A DNA stretch of 64,000 nt from Duganella sacchari. GTDB lineage: Bacteria > Pseudomonadota > Gammaproteobacteria > Burkholderiales > Burkholderiaceae_D. The stretch is from contig NZ_FRCX01000007.1 of NCBI RefSeq assembly GCF_900143065.1, positions 62,001 to 126,000 on the forward strand, given 5' to 3'. Positions 1 to 9,901 of the stretch are shown here, piece after piece. The position numbers were made by a program, and so were the translations under genes. The number at the start of each line of letters is the position of its first letter. Position 1 is the stretch's first letter. The notes under the pieces were generated by a model, which was not told the origin of the DNA, did no database searches, and saw only the letters and a program-made list of their open reading frames with translations.

Positions 1-1406
1 GCGGGTTCAAAGCAGCGCTCTACCTGCCAGTGATGCTTCAATGCCGCGATATCGCTCCACAGGCCCACACCGAGGCCGGCCAGCTGTGCCGCGCCGAGTG
101 CGGTAGTCTCGATGTTGACCGGGCGTAGCACCGGAATGCCCAAGGCATCGGCCATCAATTGCAGCAGCAGATCGCTCTTGGCGCCGCCGCCGTCCACACG
201 CAGTTCGCGCAGCGGCACGCCGGAGTCGGCTTCGATGGCACGCAGTACATCGACGGTCTGGTACGCAATACCATCCAGCGCGGCGCGGGCGATATGCTGA
301 CGCGTCGAGCCGCGATGCAGTCCCAATATGGTTCCCCGCGCATACGGATCCCAGTGCGGCGCACCCAGGCCGGAAAAAGCAGGCACCAGCACCACGCCAT
401 CCGCATCGGCCACGGTGCCGGCCAGTTGTTCGATCTGGCTCACCTCGTTGACGATGCCCAGCCCGTCGCGCAGCCATTGCAGCGTGGCGCCGGCCATGAA
501 GACGCTGCCTTCAAGCAGATGCGTGGTGCGGCCGCCCAGGCGCCAGCCGACCGTACTCAGCAACTGGTTGGCGGAGGCCACCGGCGCCTCGCCCACATTC
601 ATCAGCAGGAAGCTGCCGGTACCGATGGTGTTCTTGGCGCTGCCTGGCTGAAGGCAGGCCTGGCCGAATGTGGCGGCTTGCTGGTCGCCCGCAATACCGG
701 TGATGGGAATTGCATGGCCCAGCAGATCGGCCGCCGCGGTGGCGATATGGCCGCTGCTGTCAACGATGGCGGGCAGCACGGCAGCCGGGATGTCAAACAG
801 CGCAAGCAGTTCATCATCCCAGCGTCCGGTATGAATATTGAACAGCATGGTGCGCGATGCGTTGCTGGCATCGGTCACGTGCGCGCCACTGAGTTTGTAG
901 ACCAGCCAGCTATCGACCGTGCCAAACGCCAGCTCCCCGCGCGTGGCGCGTTGCCGCGCGCCCGGTAACTGATCCAGCATCCACTTCAGTTTGGAGGCCG
1001 AGAAGTAGGCATCCAGCACCAGGCCGGTTTTTTCACCGATCATGGCGCCGTAGCCATCGCGGCGCAGGTTGTCGCAATAGGCGGCGGTGCGGCGGTCCTG
1101 CCAGACGATAGCGTTCATCATCGGCTGCCCGGTGGCGCGGTCCCACAGGATGGTGGTTTCGCGCTGGTTGGCCAGGCCGATGGCGCGCACGGCAGACGCA
1201 GGCACGCCGCACTGCTGCAACACCTCGCGCGCGGCGGTCAGCTGGGAATGCCACAACTCAGCAGGATTGTGTTCCACCCAGCCGGGCTGGGGAAAGATCT
1301 GGCGGATGGCGTGCTGGGCGCTGCCAGCCACCTTGCCGTCCGCATCAAACAGCACGGCGCGCGAGCTGGTGGTGCCCTGGTCAAGCGCGAGGATGTAATC
1401 AGGCAT
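1..1406 (-). CDS. glpK: Glycerol kinase (C-terminus cut by window edge)
   Basis: ATP-dependent phosphorylation of glycerol to glycerol 3-phosphate in the cytoplasm. The visible 468 codons open with [17 protein letters not shown], the FGGY-kinase phosphate-1 motif with D9-Q10-G11-T12, and continue with WQDRRT, a [13 protein letters not shown] segment and IGTGSF, all in the order found in E. coli GlpK (about 502 residues). Some 30 C-terminal residues lie outside the window. The ATG overlaps the end of glpD by 8 bases (ATGCCTGA), so the two are translationally coupled. No glpF permease is present between or before them. It is the last visible gene of an operon that starts at 8611. Confidence 0.96.
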   Translation of the reverse strand, partial: MPDYILALDQGTTSSRAVLFDADGKVAGSAQHAIRQIFPQPGWVEHNPAELWHSQLTAAREVLQQCGVPASAVRAIGLANQRETTILWDRATGQPMMNAIVWQDRRTAAYCDNLRRDGYGAMIGEKTGLVLDAYFSASKLKWMLDQLPGARQRATRGELAFGTVDSWLVYKLSGAHVTDASNASRTMLFNIHTGRWDDELLALFDIPAAVLPAIVDSSGHIATAAADLLGHAIPITGIAGDQQAATFGQACLQPGSAKNTIGTGSFLLMNVGEAPVASANQLLSTVGWRLGGRTTHLLEGSVFMAGATLQWLRDGLGIVNEVSQIEQLAGTVADADGVVLVPAFSGLGAPHWDPYARGTILGLHRGSTRQHIARAALDGIAYQTVDVLRAIEADSGVPLRELRVDGGGAKSDLLLQLMADALGIPVLRPVNIETTALGAAQLAGLGVGLWSDIAALKHHWQVERCFEP

Positions 1407-2961
1407 GCCGTCCTCCCGCCGCAGAAACTGGCGTCTGCCGCAGATGGCGCTGCATCCATGCATCGATCAAGCGTGCTGCGCTGGCTGGCGCCTGCAAGCC
1501 AAGCTTGCTGCGGCGCCACAGCACATCGTGCGCGCTGCGTGCCCATTCGTTGTCCATCAGGTAGTGCAGCTCGCCTTCGTGCAGGCCTGGCGCCAGGGCC
1601 ACGCCGAGATCGGCCAGACTGTGGCAGCTCGCCAGCAGCTTGTGCACGCGGGTGCCGTAGGCGCGTGCGTAGCGCTGCGTCAGCGGAGCAGGTAGCCATG
1701 GATACTGTCGTTGCAGGCGCTGGATGAAATCGCCAAACTGCAACACGGAGGCGTTGGCTGGCGCGGCGCCCAGTATGTCGCCGCCCGGCAGACAGGCGGC
1801 GCTGGTCCATGCTGCACCGGGCACGTCGATGAGTTGGGCGATACGGTCCAGCGCTTCTTCGGCCAGCTTGCGATAGGTGGTGACTTTGCCGCCGAATACG
1901 GACAGCAACGGCGCCGTCGCAGTATCGGTGTGGAGTTCATAGTCGCGGGTAACCGCCTGGGCATTGCCCGCGCCGTCATCCAGCAGCGGACGGATGCCTG
2001 CGTAATTCCACACAACATCTGCCGGGCTGATTTGCTTGCGGAAGTAGCGGTTGCTGATGTTGCACAGATAGGTCGTCTCTTCCGCGCTGATAGACACGCG
2101 GCGCGGGTCTTCCGTGAACTCCACATCGGTGGTGCCGATCAGCGTGTAGTGCTGTTCAAACGGCAGCGCGAACACAATGCGGTCGTCGTCGTTCTGGAAC
2201 AGATAGGCCTCGTCATGCTGGAACAGGCGCGGCACGACGATATGGCTGCCTTTCACCATGCGCAGCTGGCGCTGACTGGGGACTTGCGCCTGCTTCAACA
2301 GGTCCAACGCCCAGGCGCCGGTGGCATTCACCACGCAACGCGCTTCCACCATGGTGGCCCTGCCGTCTTCGCTGCGCAGCGTTGCATGCCATGCGTTGTC
2401 GCTGGCGTACATCGAGACGCAGCGCGTGCGCGGCAGGATGACGGCGCCACGTTCGTGGGCGTCCAGCGCGTTCAGGACCACCAGGCGGGCGTCATCGACT
2501 GCGGCATCGGCGTACACAAAGCCGCTGTCGATGCCGTTGGCGAGCGGCAGGCCGGCTGCATGGGTGCGCAGATTGATATGGGATGAGCCGGGCAGCAGCT
2601 CGCGCCGCGCCAGATGGTCGTACAGGAACAGTCCGCAGCGCAGCATCCACGCCGGCCGCAAGCCTGGCAACTGCGGCAACACGAAACGCAACGGCCGGAT
2701 CAGATGCGGCGCCGAACGCATCAGCACCTCACGCTCGCGCAGCGCCTTGCGCACCAGGCCCAGTTCGCCGTATTGCAGGTAGCGCAGGCCGCCGTGTATC
2801 AGCTTGGAGGAGGCGGACGAGGTATGCGCCGCCAGGTCATCCTGTTCGCACAGCACCACCGACAAGCCACGTCCGGCGGCATCGCGGGCGATGCCTGCGC
2901 CATTGATGCCGCCGCCGACCACCAGCAGGTCGCAGCGCAGCGCGGAAGCGTGACCCATCAT
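1399..2961 (-). CDS. glpD: Aerobic glycerol-3-phosphate dehydrogenase
   Basis: Membrane-associated FAD enzyme that oxidises glycerol 3-phosphate to dihydroxyacetone phosphate and feeds electrons to quinone. The 520-residue product has the FAD motif [10 protein letters not shown] at about 14-23, then [32 protein letters not shown] and [16 protein letters not shown], matching E. coli GlpD (501 residues) along its length. I place the start at the ATG at 2961, which overlaps the stop of the SDR gene as ATGA; the next codon is also ATG. A longer open frame upstream lies inside the SDR gene and is not used. It is coupled to glpK downstream. Confidence 0.95.
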   Translation of the reverse strand: MMGHASALRCDLLVVGGGINGAGIARDAAGRGLSVVLCEQDDLAAHTSSASSKLIHGGLRYLQYGELGLVRKALREREVLMRSAPHLIRPLRFVLPQLPGLRPAWMLRCGLFLYDHLARRELLPGSSHINLRTHAAGLPLANGIDSGFVYADAAVDDARLVVLNALDAHERGAVILPRTRCVSMYASDNAWHATLRSEDGRATMVEARCVVNATGAWALDLLKQAQVPSQRQLRMVKGSHIVVPRLFQHDEAYLFQNDDDRIVFALPFEQHYTLIGTTDVEFTEDPRRVSISAEETTYLCNISNRYFRKQISPADVVWNYAGIRPLLDDGAGNAQAVTRDYELHTDTATAPLLSVFGGKVTTYRKLAEEALDRIAQLIDVPGAAWTSAACLPGGDILGAAPANASVLQFGDFIQRLQRQYPWLPAPLTQRYARAYGTRVHKLLASCHSLADLGVALAPGLHEGELHYLMDNEWARSAHDVLWRRSKLGLQAPASAARLIDAWMQRHLRQTPVSAAGGRHA

Positions 2962-3788
2962 GCCGCCGCCGCATTCGCCAGCGAATCGCTGAGCATGGCG
3001 CCGAACTCCAGGCTGCCGACGGCGGTCTGGCCGCCATCGATCGGCAGCACCGCGCCGTTGATGTAGTCGGCCGCGCCGCTGGCCAGGAACAGCGCAAAAG
3101 CGGCGACCTCGTCGCGGCTGGCGGCCCGTCCCGACGGGATGCCGCGCAGCAGCCGGTCCCAGCTGCGTTGGCCGTCCGGGGCCAGGCGGCGCATGCCTTC
3201 GGTATCGCCGACGGGTCCCGGAGCGATGCCGAGGCAGCGTATGCCTACCGCACCCCATTCAATTGCCAGTGTGCGGATCAGCATGTCGACCCCAGCCTTG
3301 GCCGCGCACACATGGCTTTGCGTGGCCATCGGCAGGCGCGACTGGCTGGCAGAAATCGCCAGCAGCATGCCGCCGGGCTTGGCCAGGAATTCATACGCGG
3401 CATGGGCGGTATTGAAGGTGCCAACCAGATCAATGTCGATCACCGTGCGGAAGCCGCGCGAGGACATATCGACGGCATTGGCAATGAAATTGCCCGCTGC
3501 ACCGGCCACGACGATGTCTAGCCGGCCGAATTCCTGGTGTGCGCGGAACATGGCGGCGTAGATCTGGTCATGGTCACGCACGTCGGCCGACAGCCCGATG
3601 GCGCGGCCACCGGCTGCTCGTATGGCTTCGGCCGCACGTTCCGCCTTGTCCTGATTGCGGCCGACGATGGCCACGGCCGCACCAGCAGCCGCATAGGTTT
3701 CCGCGATGCGCTGGTTGATGCCGCTGCCACCGCCTGTAATCACGGCCACTTTGCCTTTCAACAGGCCATCGACGAATATCTGGGTCAT
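2958..3788 (-). CDS. SDR oxidoreductase, 2,4-dienoyl-CoA reductase-like
   Basis: NAD(P)-dependent short-chain dehydrogenase of 276 residues. The dinucleotide motif TGGGSGI is at 18-24. The central stretch with GNFIANAVDMSSRGFRTVI and the ending LAIEWG...IAPGP follow the DECR branch (2,4-dienoyl-CoA reductases, used in beta-oxidation of unsaturated acyl chains). The usual SDR YxxxK catalytic tyrosine is absent: the lysine sits in SHVCAAKAG with valine at the tyrosine position, as is common in DECR-type enzymes. A good ribosome site (AAGGA) precedes the ATG. Its place between a lipase and glpD supports a lipid role, but the exact substrate is inferred. Confidence 0.85.
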   Translation of the reverse strand: MTQIFVDGLLKGKVAVITGGGSGINQRIAETYAAAGAAVAIVGRNQDKAERAAEAIRAAGGRAIGLSADVRDHDQIYAAMFRAHQEFGRLDIVVAGAAGNFIANAVDMSSRGFRTVIDIDLVGTFNTAHAAYEFLAKPGGMLLAISASQSRLPMATQSHVCAAKAGVDMLIRTLAIEWGAVGIRCLGIAPGPVGDTEGMRRLAPDGQRSWDRLLRGIPSGRAASRDEVAAFALFLASGAADYINGAVLPIDGGQTAVGSLEFGAMLSDSLANAAAA

Positions 3789-3822
3789 TGCAATTCCTTT
3801 GGGTAGGGATGCACGGCACCGC

Positions 3823-3845
3823 CAGCGGCGCTGAGGGCGCCGCTG
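3823..3845. other. Intra-operon hairpin
   Basis: Perfect 9-base inverted repeat CAGCGGCGC / GCGCCGCTG with a 5-base loop, in the 85-base gap between the SDR gene and the hydrolase gene. No T-run follows on either strand, so it is more likely an mRNA stability or processing element than a terminator. Confidence 0.4.
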
Positions 3846-3873
3846 TCCGGTACTGTGCGGGAGAAGAAGAGGG

Positions 3874-4743
3874 CTAGAGCGAGGCTGTCACCCGGTCGCA
3901 CCATGCGACCAGATTCGTAATGACTTCGGCACGGTTGGTTTCGTTCAGCACCTCATGGCGGGCGCCGCCATAGACGTGGGTCGACAGGTCTTGCACGCCC
4001 GCCTCGCGCAGGCGGCGCACCAATGGATCGAACCAGGCCAGCATGCCGTTCACCGGATCATGGTCGCCGGTGAACAGCAGCAACGGCAAGTCCTTGCGCA
4101 TGCGCGCCAGTTGCTGCGGATCGGCCGTGCTGTTGCCAACGTCGAAAATGGAGAATAACGATGGCAAGGTCAGCGCAAAGCCGCACAGCGGGTCGGCCAC
4201 ATAGGCGGCTGGCACCTGCGGATCGCGGCTCAGCCAGTCGACCGGCGTTTGCGCGTTGGGCACGGTGGCGTTGGCGCTTTCCACGGTCCAGCCGGAGACA
4301 CGCGGATCGAGCAGTTCCAGCGCGGTGGTGCCGGACAGCGCGCAACCATCCAGCAGCGCGCCGTGCTCCAGCAGATAGATCTGCGCCGCCATCGAGCCCA
4401 TGCTGTGCGCCAGCATCAGCAAGGGCACGCCGAAATGGCTGGCGCGCGCGTGGCGGGTGACGACGGCCATGTCGTCCACCAGTCCCTGGAAACCGCGCGG
4501 GCCGAAATCACCGAGCGAGCCGTCATCCAGCGCGGCCTGGCCGTGGCCACGGTGTTCGCTGGCGATCACGCGGTAGCCGGCTGCCACCAGCGCGGCAGCC
4601 ACATGCTCGTAGCGCGCCGAGTGCTCCGCCATGCCGTGGACAATCTGCACCACGCCTTTGACGCGGGGGGCGGTCCAGGAAATGACGTGGATCGGCTGGC
4701 CGTCATTGGCGCCCAGCGTATAGCGTTCCATTTTGATGCTCAT
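3874..4743 (-). CDS. Alpha/beta hydrolase, monoacylglycerol lipase-like
   Basis: Serine hydrolase of the lysophospholipase / monoacylglycerol lipase group (Hydrolase_4 type), expected to cleave a fatty ester into acid and alcohol. The 289-residue product shows the oxyanion segment VHGMAEHSARY at about 35-45, the nucleophile elbow AHSMG with S114, an acid residue in FTGDHDPVNG and the histidine in GARHEV. No signal peptide is seen, so it is probably cytoplasmic. I chose the ATG at 4743, which has GGAGA 6 bases upstream, over an ATG at 4755 that overlaps the stop of the receptor gene. Neighbours (TonB receptor, acyl-CoA ligase, glpD, glpK) suggest a glyceride substrate; this is inference. Confidence 0.85.
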   Translation of the reverse strand: MSIKMERYTLGANDGQPIHVISWTAPRVKGVVQIVHGMAEHSARYEHVAAALVAAGYRVIASEHRGHGQAALDDGSLGDFGPRGFQGLVDDMAVVTRHARASHFGVPLLMLAHSMGSMAAQIYLLEHGALLDGCALSGTTALELLDPRVSGWTVESANATVPNAQTPVDWLSRDPQVPAAYVADPLCGFALTLPSLFSIFDVGNSTADPQQLARMRKDLPLLLFTGDHDPVNGMLAWFDPLVRRLREAGVQDLSTHVYGGARHEVLNETNRAEVITNLVAWCDRVTASL

Positions 4744-4754
4744 GCGGCTCTCCA

Positions 4755-6914
4755 TTAGTAACGGAAGGTAACATCGACACCATAGCGGCGTGGATACGGC
4801 ACGGTGGTGAACTTGGTCTGCGAGGTCGCATCCAGCACGATGCCGGTCGGATTGCGGTTGTCACTGAGGTTTTTACCATAAACGGCGACCTCGACCTTTT
4901 TCGACGGCGACAGCAGGGCGATGCGCGCCGACACATCCTTGGTGGCGCCAACGCGCGATTTCGGATCGTTATTGGCCAGGAAGTACTGGTCGCCGTTGAA
5001 GCTGGCGTCGCCATGCAGCGTCAGCAGGTAGGCGTTGATCGGCATGCTGTAGTCTGCGCCGATGTTGCTGGTGTAGCGCGGCGCTTCAATCATGCGGTTG
5101 CCCGACAGGTCGACACCGTTCAGTACCAGCGAGCGGTATTTGCCACTCAACAGGCCCAGGCTGGCGCTCAGGCGCAATTCCTTGTTGACCTGCAGGAAGC
5201 TCTCCACCTCCATGCCGGTAATGCGCGACTGGCCGGCGTTGACCAGCTGCTGATTGCCGATGCCGACCACGTTGAGGAACTGCTGGTTGCGGAAGTCGTA
5301 GCGGAAGGCCGACACGTTCAAGGTCAGCTTGTTATCCCACAGCTGCGATTTGACGCCGCCTTCGTAGGAATTCAGGTATTCCGGCCGGGCGACATTGAGG
5401 TCGGCGGCGTTGGTCAGTGCGCCGCCATTGAAGGCGCTGCTGCGGTAGCCGCGCGCATAGTGGGCATACAGCATCAGGCTGCGGTTCAGCTTGGCGTCGA
5501 CGCCGAGGCGGCCGGTAGGCTTGCGGTCGTCGTAACTGAGTTCCGGCTGCACCGGAATCACGGGCGTGACGCGGAAGTCCAGCAGGCGGCCTTCATCGCG
5601 CGTGTAGCGCACACCGCCGTAGATGCTCCAGACCTTGTCGATATCGTAGGTGCCGTCGATGTACACGGCAGTCGAGCGGCGCTCCTGCAGATATTGCTGG
5701 TTCAGGATGGGCAGCACTGGCGGGCCGCCAAAGATGGTGTAGGTGGTGCCGATATCGACATTGTCGCGCTGATGATACAGGCCGGCGATGAACTGGAACG
5801 GGCCATCAAACGCGGTGGTGAAGCGCAGGTCCTGGCTGAACTCATGCGTGCGGGTATGGAAGTCGATGTGCAGCAGCGGGTCCATGGTGCCATCGGCATC
5901 GACCAGGTTCTGGAAGCGGCCGTTGAGGAAGGAGGTGATCGAGGTAATGCTGCCCAGGTCGGTGCTCTTGTTCAAGGTCAGGTAGCCGCCGTTGCCGCGT
6001 ACCGCAATTTCGCCGGAGCGGTCGAACGCCACCTCGTTGTCGCCCAGGCGCTGGCCGTTAAACGGATTGATGCGCGGGTCTTTGCCATTGGCGTTCAGGC
6101 CATTGGCCGCCAGGCCGGTGTTGACCACGCCGATCGCATTGGGATTGTTGTTGACGTCGAACAGGCGCAGCGTGCCGGTCAGGCCGTCACCGTCCTTGTA
6201 GCCCAGCGTCAGGCGCGCTGCCTTACGGTCGACGTTGGACAGGTCATGGCCGTTGGGATTGACGTTGTGGATGTAGCCATCCGAATGGGCTGCCGTGAAG
6301 GCGAGGCGCGCGGTCAGGCGGTCTTCGATGAGCGGCACTTCAACCACGCCCTTGGTTTCCTTGTAGCCGTAGTTGCCCGCGCCGACAGTGATTTCCGCTT
6401 CTTCCTTGAAGCGCGGCCGCTTGGAGATGAAGTTGACCGCACCTGCCGTGGTGTTCTTGCCGAACAGTGTGCCTTGCGGGCCGCGCAGCACTTCCACGCG
6501 TTCGATATCAAAGATCTGCGCGCCGCCCAGGTATTGGGCGCCGACATAGACCTCGTCAAAGAAAGCGCCGGTCGGCGAGATCGCGTTCAGGTTGAATTCC
6601 GAGGACGAGATACCGCGCAGCGAAAACTTGGGCTGCGATTCATCGCCCAGGTTGGACACGCGCAGGTTGGGCACCAGGCGGGCGATCTCGGTACCGGTGT
6701 CGATCTTGGCGTTGGCCAGCGATTGCGCATTCATCACGCTGACTGATACCGGCACGTCCTGAAGGCGCTGCTCGCGCTTTTGCGCGGTGACGACCACGGT
6801 GTTGGCGTCCTCCACTGGTTGCGGCGTAGCGTCCGGTGCCGCCTGCTGGGCTTGCGCCGACATTGCCAAACCTAAGGCCGCGACGGTGCCCAACATTTCT
6901 TTGGTGCTGATCAT
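4755..6914 (-). CDS. TonB-dependent outer-membrane receptor
   Basis: A 719-residue outer-membrane transporter. The signal peptide ends near AQA at residue 22. The plug domain follows, with VVVTAQKREQRLQDVPVSVS at about 41-60 and RGPQGTLFGKNTTAGAVNF, and the C-terminal beta-barrel ends in ...VDVTFRY, the aromatic end expected of a barrel. It is of the iron-complex-receptor fold, but this branch is often linked to uptake of non-iron nutrients. Set between an acyl-CoA ligase and a lipase, its ligand may be a lipid, glyceride or ester; the sequence alone does not show this. Confidence 0.92.
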   Translation of the reverse strand: MISTKEMLGTVAALGLAMSAQAQQAAPDATPQPVEDANTVVVTAQKREQRLQDVPVSVSVMNAQSLANAKIDTGTEIARLVPNLRVSNLGDESQPKFSLRGISSSEFNLNAISPTGAFFDEVYVGAQYLGGAQIFDIERVEVLRGPQGTLFGKNTTAGAVNFISKRPRFKEEAEITVGAGNYGYKETKGVVEVPLIEDRLTARLAFTAAHSDGYIHNVNPNGHDLSNVDRKAARLTLGYKDGDGLTGTLRLFDVNNNPNAIGVVNTGLAANGLNANGKDPRINPFNGQRLGDNEVAFDRSGEIAVRGNGGYLTLNKSTDLGSITSITSFLNGRFQNLVDADGTMDPLLHIDFHTRTHEFSQDLRFTTAFDGPFQFIAGLYHQRDNVDIGTTYTIFGGPPVLPILNQQYLQERRSTAVYIDGTYDIDKVWSIYGGVRYTRDEGRLLDFRVTPVIPVQPELSYDDRKPTGRLGVDAKLNRSLMLYAHYARGYRSSAFNGGALTNAADLNVARPEYLNSYEGGVKSQLWDNKLTLNVSAFRYDFRNQQFLNVVGIGNQQLVNAGQSRITGMEVESFLQVNKELRLSASLGLLSGKYRSLVLNGVDLSGNRMIEAPRYTSNIGADYSMPINAYLLTLHGDASFNGDQYFLANNDPKSRVGATKDVSARIALLSPSKKVEVAVYGKNLSDNRNPTGIVLDATSQTKFTTVPYPRRYGVDVTFRY

Positions 6915-6955
6915 GCTTGTCTCCTTGTTGTTATTGCTGTCGTTGTGGTGAAGCT

Positions 6956-8611
6956 TTATGGTTGTTGGTTACGCAGGTGCTGGCGGAACTGCTCGCGCAC
7001 GCGGTGCTTGAGGATTTTTCCGGTGGGGCCGAGTGGCAGGGTGTCGACAAACACCACGTCGTCAGGGATCCACCACTTTGCGACCTTGCCGTCGTAGAGT
7101 GCGAGCAGGTCGGCGGGCTGGACATCGGCGCCGGATTTACGCACCACCACCAGCAGCGGGCGCTCGTCCCATTTGTCGTGCGCCACGCCGACGCAGGCGG
7201 CCAGTTGCACCTGCGGATGCGCCATGGCGATGTTTTCCAGGTCGATGGAACCGATCCATTCGCCGCCGGACTTGATCAGGTCCTTGCTGCGGTCGGTGAT
7301 CTGGATATAACCATCGCTGCTGATATTGGCGACGTCGCCGGTGGCAAACCAGCCGTCGGTCACGGCGCTGCCGGGCGGGTGGCCGTAGTAGGCGTCCACC
7401 ACCCATTGGCCGCGGACCTGCAGGTGGCCGCAGGTGGCGCCGTCCCATGGCAGCTCGGTGTTGTCGTCGTCAGCGATGCGTGCGTCCATGCCATACAGCA
7501 CATGGCCCTGTTTCTGCAGCAGCGCGCGCATGGCCTCGGGCGGCAGTGACGTGTGCTGCGCCTGTGGCGTGCAGACCGTGGCCAGCGGCGACAGCTCGGT
7601 CATGCCGAAGGCGTGGATCACTTGCAGGCCGTACTGGTCGCGCAGGCTGTCCATCAAGGCTGGCGGGCACGCCGAGCCGCCGATGACGACGCGGCGGAAG
7701 GTGGAGAAACGCAGGTGGTGTTCACGTACGAAATTCAGCAGGCCCAGCCAGATGGTCGGTACGCCGGCGGAGAAGGTCACGCCTTCCTGCTCGCACATGG
7801 CGTGCAGTGCGGCGCCGCCCAACGACGGTCCTGGCAGCACCAGCTTGGCGCCCACCAGCGCGGCCGAATACGGCAAGCCCCAGGCGTTGACGTGGAACAT
7901 CGGTACTACCGGCAGGATGCAGTCGCTGGCGGACAGGTTGAAGGCATCCGGCGCTACTTGGGCGTAGGCATGCAGTACGGTGGAGCGGTGCGAGTACAGC
8001 ACGCCTTTGGGATTGCCCGTGGTGCCGGAGGTGTAGCACAGGCCGGACGCGGCATCTTCATCGAACACGGGCCAGCTCCAGCCATCGGCATCGGGCGCCA
8101 GCAGTGCCTCGTAGCTGATCAGGTTGGGGATGCCGTCGATGCCGTGCAAGGCATCGTCATCGCCCAGCAGCACGTAGTGTCTGATGGCCGGGCAGTGCGC
8201 CACGATCTCGCGCACCTGCGGCGCAAACGAGCGTTCAAAGAACAGGTACTGGCTGGCCGCGTCATTCAGGATATAGGCCAGTTGCTCGGCGTGCAGGCGT
8301 GGATTGAGCGTGTGGATCACGGCGCCCATGCCGGAAATGCCGTAGTACAGCTCCAGATGCCGGTAGCCATTCCACGCCAGCGTGGTGATGCGGTCGCCCA
8401 TGCGGACATTACGCTGCTCCAGCGCCCGCGCCAGCCGTTGCGTGCGGGCGTGGCAGTCGCGGTAGGTGTAGCGGTGCAGCTTGCCGTCGTCGCCGTACGA
8501 GACAATGTCACGGTCGCCGAAGTAGCGGTCGGCGTGGCGCAGCAGGGAGGAGATCAGCAAGGGCCGGCGCATCATCTGGCCCGGCAATGGACTGCGGTTT
8601 GTTTCAGGCAT
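6956..8611 (-). CDS. Medium/long-chain fatty acid-CoA ligase (AlkK-like)
   Basis: ANL-superfamily enzyme that activates a fatty acid to its CoA thioester with ATP. The 551-residue product has the AMP-binding P-loop [18 protein letters not shown] in the first half, [10 protein letters not shown], the FATGDVA motif, the hinge [15 protein letters not shown] and the C-terminal catalytic lysine in [12 protein letters not shown]. The N-terminus ([20 protein letters not shown]) and [14 protein letters not shown] resemble AlkK-type medium-chain ligases of similar length. GGGAGA precedes the ATG. It is the first gene of the operon that runs to glpK, with 41 bases to the receptor gene. Confidence 0.93.
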   Translation of the reverse strand: MPETNRSPLPGQMMRRPLLISSLLRHADRYFGDRDIVSYGDDGKLHRYTYRDCHARTQRLARALEQRNVRMGDRITTLAWNGYRHLELYYGISGMGAVIHTLNPRLHAEQLAYILNDAASQYLFFERSFAPQVREIVAHCPAIRHYVLLGDDDALHGIDGIPNLISYEALLAPDADGWSWPVFDEDAASGLCYTSGTTGNPKGVLYSHRSTVLHAYAQVAPDAFNLSASDCILPVVPMFHVNAWGLPYSAALVGAKLVLPGPSLGGAALHAMCEQEGVTFSAGVPTIWLGLLNFVREHHLRFSTFRRVVIGGSACPPALMDSLRDQYGLQVIHAFGMTELSPLATVCTPQAQHTSLPPEAMRALLQKQGHVLYGMDARIADDDNTELPWDGATCGHLQVRGQWVVDAYYGHPPGSAVTDGWFATGDVANISSDGYIQITDRSKDLIKSGGEWIGSIDLENIAMAHPQVQLAACVGVAHDKWDERPLLVVVRKSGADVQPADLLALYDGKVAKWWIPDDVVFVDTLPLGPTGKILKHRVREQFRQHLRNQQP

Positions 8612-8832
8612 GCGTGTCTCCCGGCACGCGCGTCTGCAAGAATGTCCGATTCTTCCGCACCGCGCGGCGCGTTTTCGATTAGTATTTATTTAGGTACAGA
8701 CTTGTTGCCCGTCCGTTGAGCATGACTGTAGAGGCGTTAGCACGGGCCGTCTTGCTCTTGAGAGCCAAGTTTTTGACCGACAAAGACAACCTTGCAAAAG
8801 CAGGGGAAAAGACGAATTGGGAGACGAAGGGT

Positions 8833-9855
8833 ATGGAACAACCGACCACGGCCGGGTCCTGGCTGCGTGGTATCTGGGATATGCTGCTGACGATAGGCCT
8901 CGATCCGCAGCCGATTTTTGCACGGGCCGGCCTGGAAGATGAGAGCTTGCGCAGTCCGCATCACCGCATTGCCAGCGACGCGCTGAGCCACCTGTGGAAT
9001 GTGATTACCGAGGTCTCCGGCGATGAGGCGGTGTCGCTGGCGGCGTCGGAAAATCCGCGTCCCGCCACGCTGGATCTGCTGACCTATACCATGATTACTG
9101 CGCCGACCATGGAAGTGGCGCTGCAACGTTTTATCCGCTACATCCGCATCATCAGCGATGCGGCGATTTTTTCGCTGGAGCCGGATGCGCAAGGCGCGCA
9201 ATGGCTGCGCCTGACTATCAATGGCGGCGAGCTGCCCGTGCCGCGCCAGCGCAGCGAGTTTGTGATGATCACGATTCTTAACATCTGCCGCTGGATCGCG
9301 AGCAAGCACATCAATCCCTTGGCCATCGAACTGGCGCATGTGGAGCCTGGCAGCACGCAAATGCATGCGCGCGTGTTCGGCGGACCGGTGCGGTTCGGCG
9401 TCGCGCGCAATGGCCTGTTGCTGGCGGCCGAGGATTTGAATGCGCCTTTGCCGGCATCGAACGCGGCGCTGTCGGAGATGCACGAGCGCTTTGCGGTGGA
9501 GTTCCTCGACAAGATGGACCAGGCGCGCTTTGCACCGCGCGTGCGCGAGGTCATCGTGCGCTGCCTGCCGGATGGTTCGCCGCCGCGCAGCGTGGCAGCG
9601 GCAGCGCTGTGCATCAGCGAGCGCACCTTGCAGCGCCGGCTGGAGGACGAGGGCACGTCGTACAACGATCTGCTTGATGAAACGCGGCGCGACCTGGCGC
9701 GTGAGTATCTGGCGAAAGAACAGATGGCGCTAGGGCAGGTGGCGTTTCTGGTGGGCTTTGCCGATCAAAGCACTTTCTGCCGCGCCTGCCAGCGCTGGTT
9801 CGGCAGCTCGCCCAAGCAATTCCGCAAGCAAAATATCCGGAATCAGGAACGTTAA
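8833..9855 (+). CDS. AraC-family transcriptional regulator (OruR/VirS-like N-domain)
   Basis: Regulator of 340 residues from the ATG at 8833, preceded by GAAGG. The N-terminal two thirds (from GSWLRGIWDMLLTIGLDPQPIFARAG) is the AraC ligand-sensing domain of the PF12625 type. The C-terminal double helix-turn-helix is clear in SVAAAALCISERTLQRRLE and LGQVAFLVGFADQSTFCRACQRWFG. An open frame extends upstream to 8716 but its residues do not look like this family. It is divergent from the lipid operon at 8611 with about 220 bases between, so it is the natural candidate to control that operon and itself. Confidence 0.88.
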   Translation: MEQPTTAGSWLRGIWDMLLTIGLDPQPIFARAGLEDESLRSPHHRIASDALSHLWNVITEVSGDEAVSLAASENPRPATLDLLTYTMITAPTMEVALQRFIRYIRIISDAAIFSLEPDAQGAQWLRLTINGGELPVPRQRSEFVMITILNICRWIASKHINPLAIELAHVEPGSTQMHARVFGGPVRFGVARNGLLLAAEDLNAPLPASNAALSEMHERFAVEFLDKMDQARFAPRVREVIVRCLPDGSPPRSVAAAALCISERTLQRRLEDEGTSYNDLLDETRRDLAREYLAKEQMALGQVAFLVGFADQSTFCRACQRWFGSSPKQFRKQNIRNQER

Positions 9856-9901
9856 GTTTTTGACATATAATTTAATTCCCTGATCCGCCATTGCTGAATC
9901 C

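Noticed and set aside
5013-6746. A long open frame antisense to the TonB receptor gene; similar ones lie opposite 10949-13618, 22078-24276, 18760-20403 and 38455-39774.
   Set aside because: High GC at third codon positions keeps the opposite frames open. The products are low-complexity in V, A, H, R and Q, show no domain, and lie wholly over genes with clear families.
8716-8832. N-terminal extension of the first AraC gene, starting at 8716.
   Set aside because: The 39 extra residues do not fit the family, while the ATG at 8833 has a ribosome site and gives a normal start.
9866-9871. TATAAT before the second AraC gene as a firm promoter.
   Set aside because: No convincing -35 at the right distance; kept only as a remark in the gene entry.
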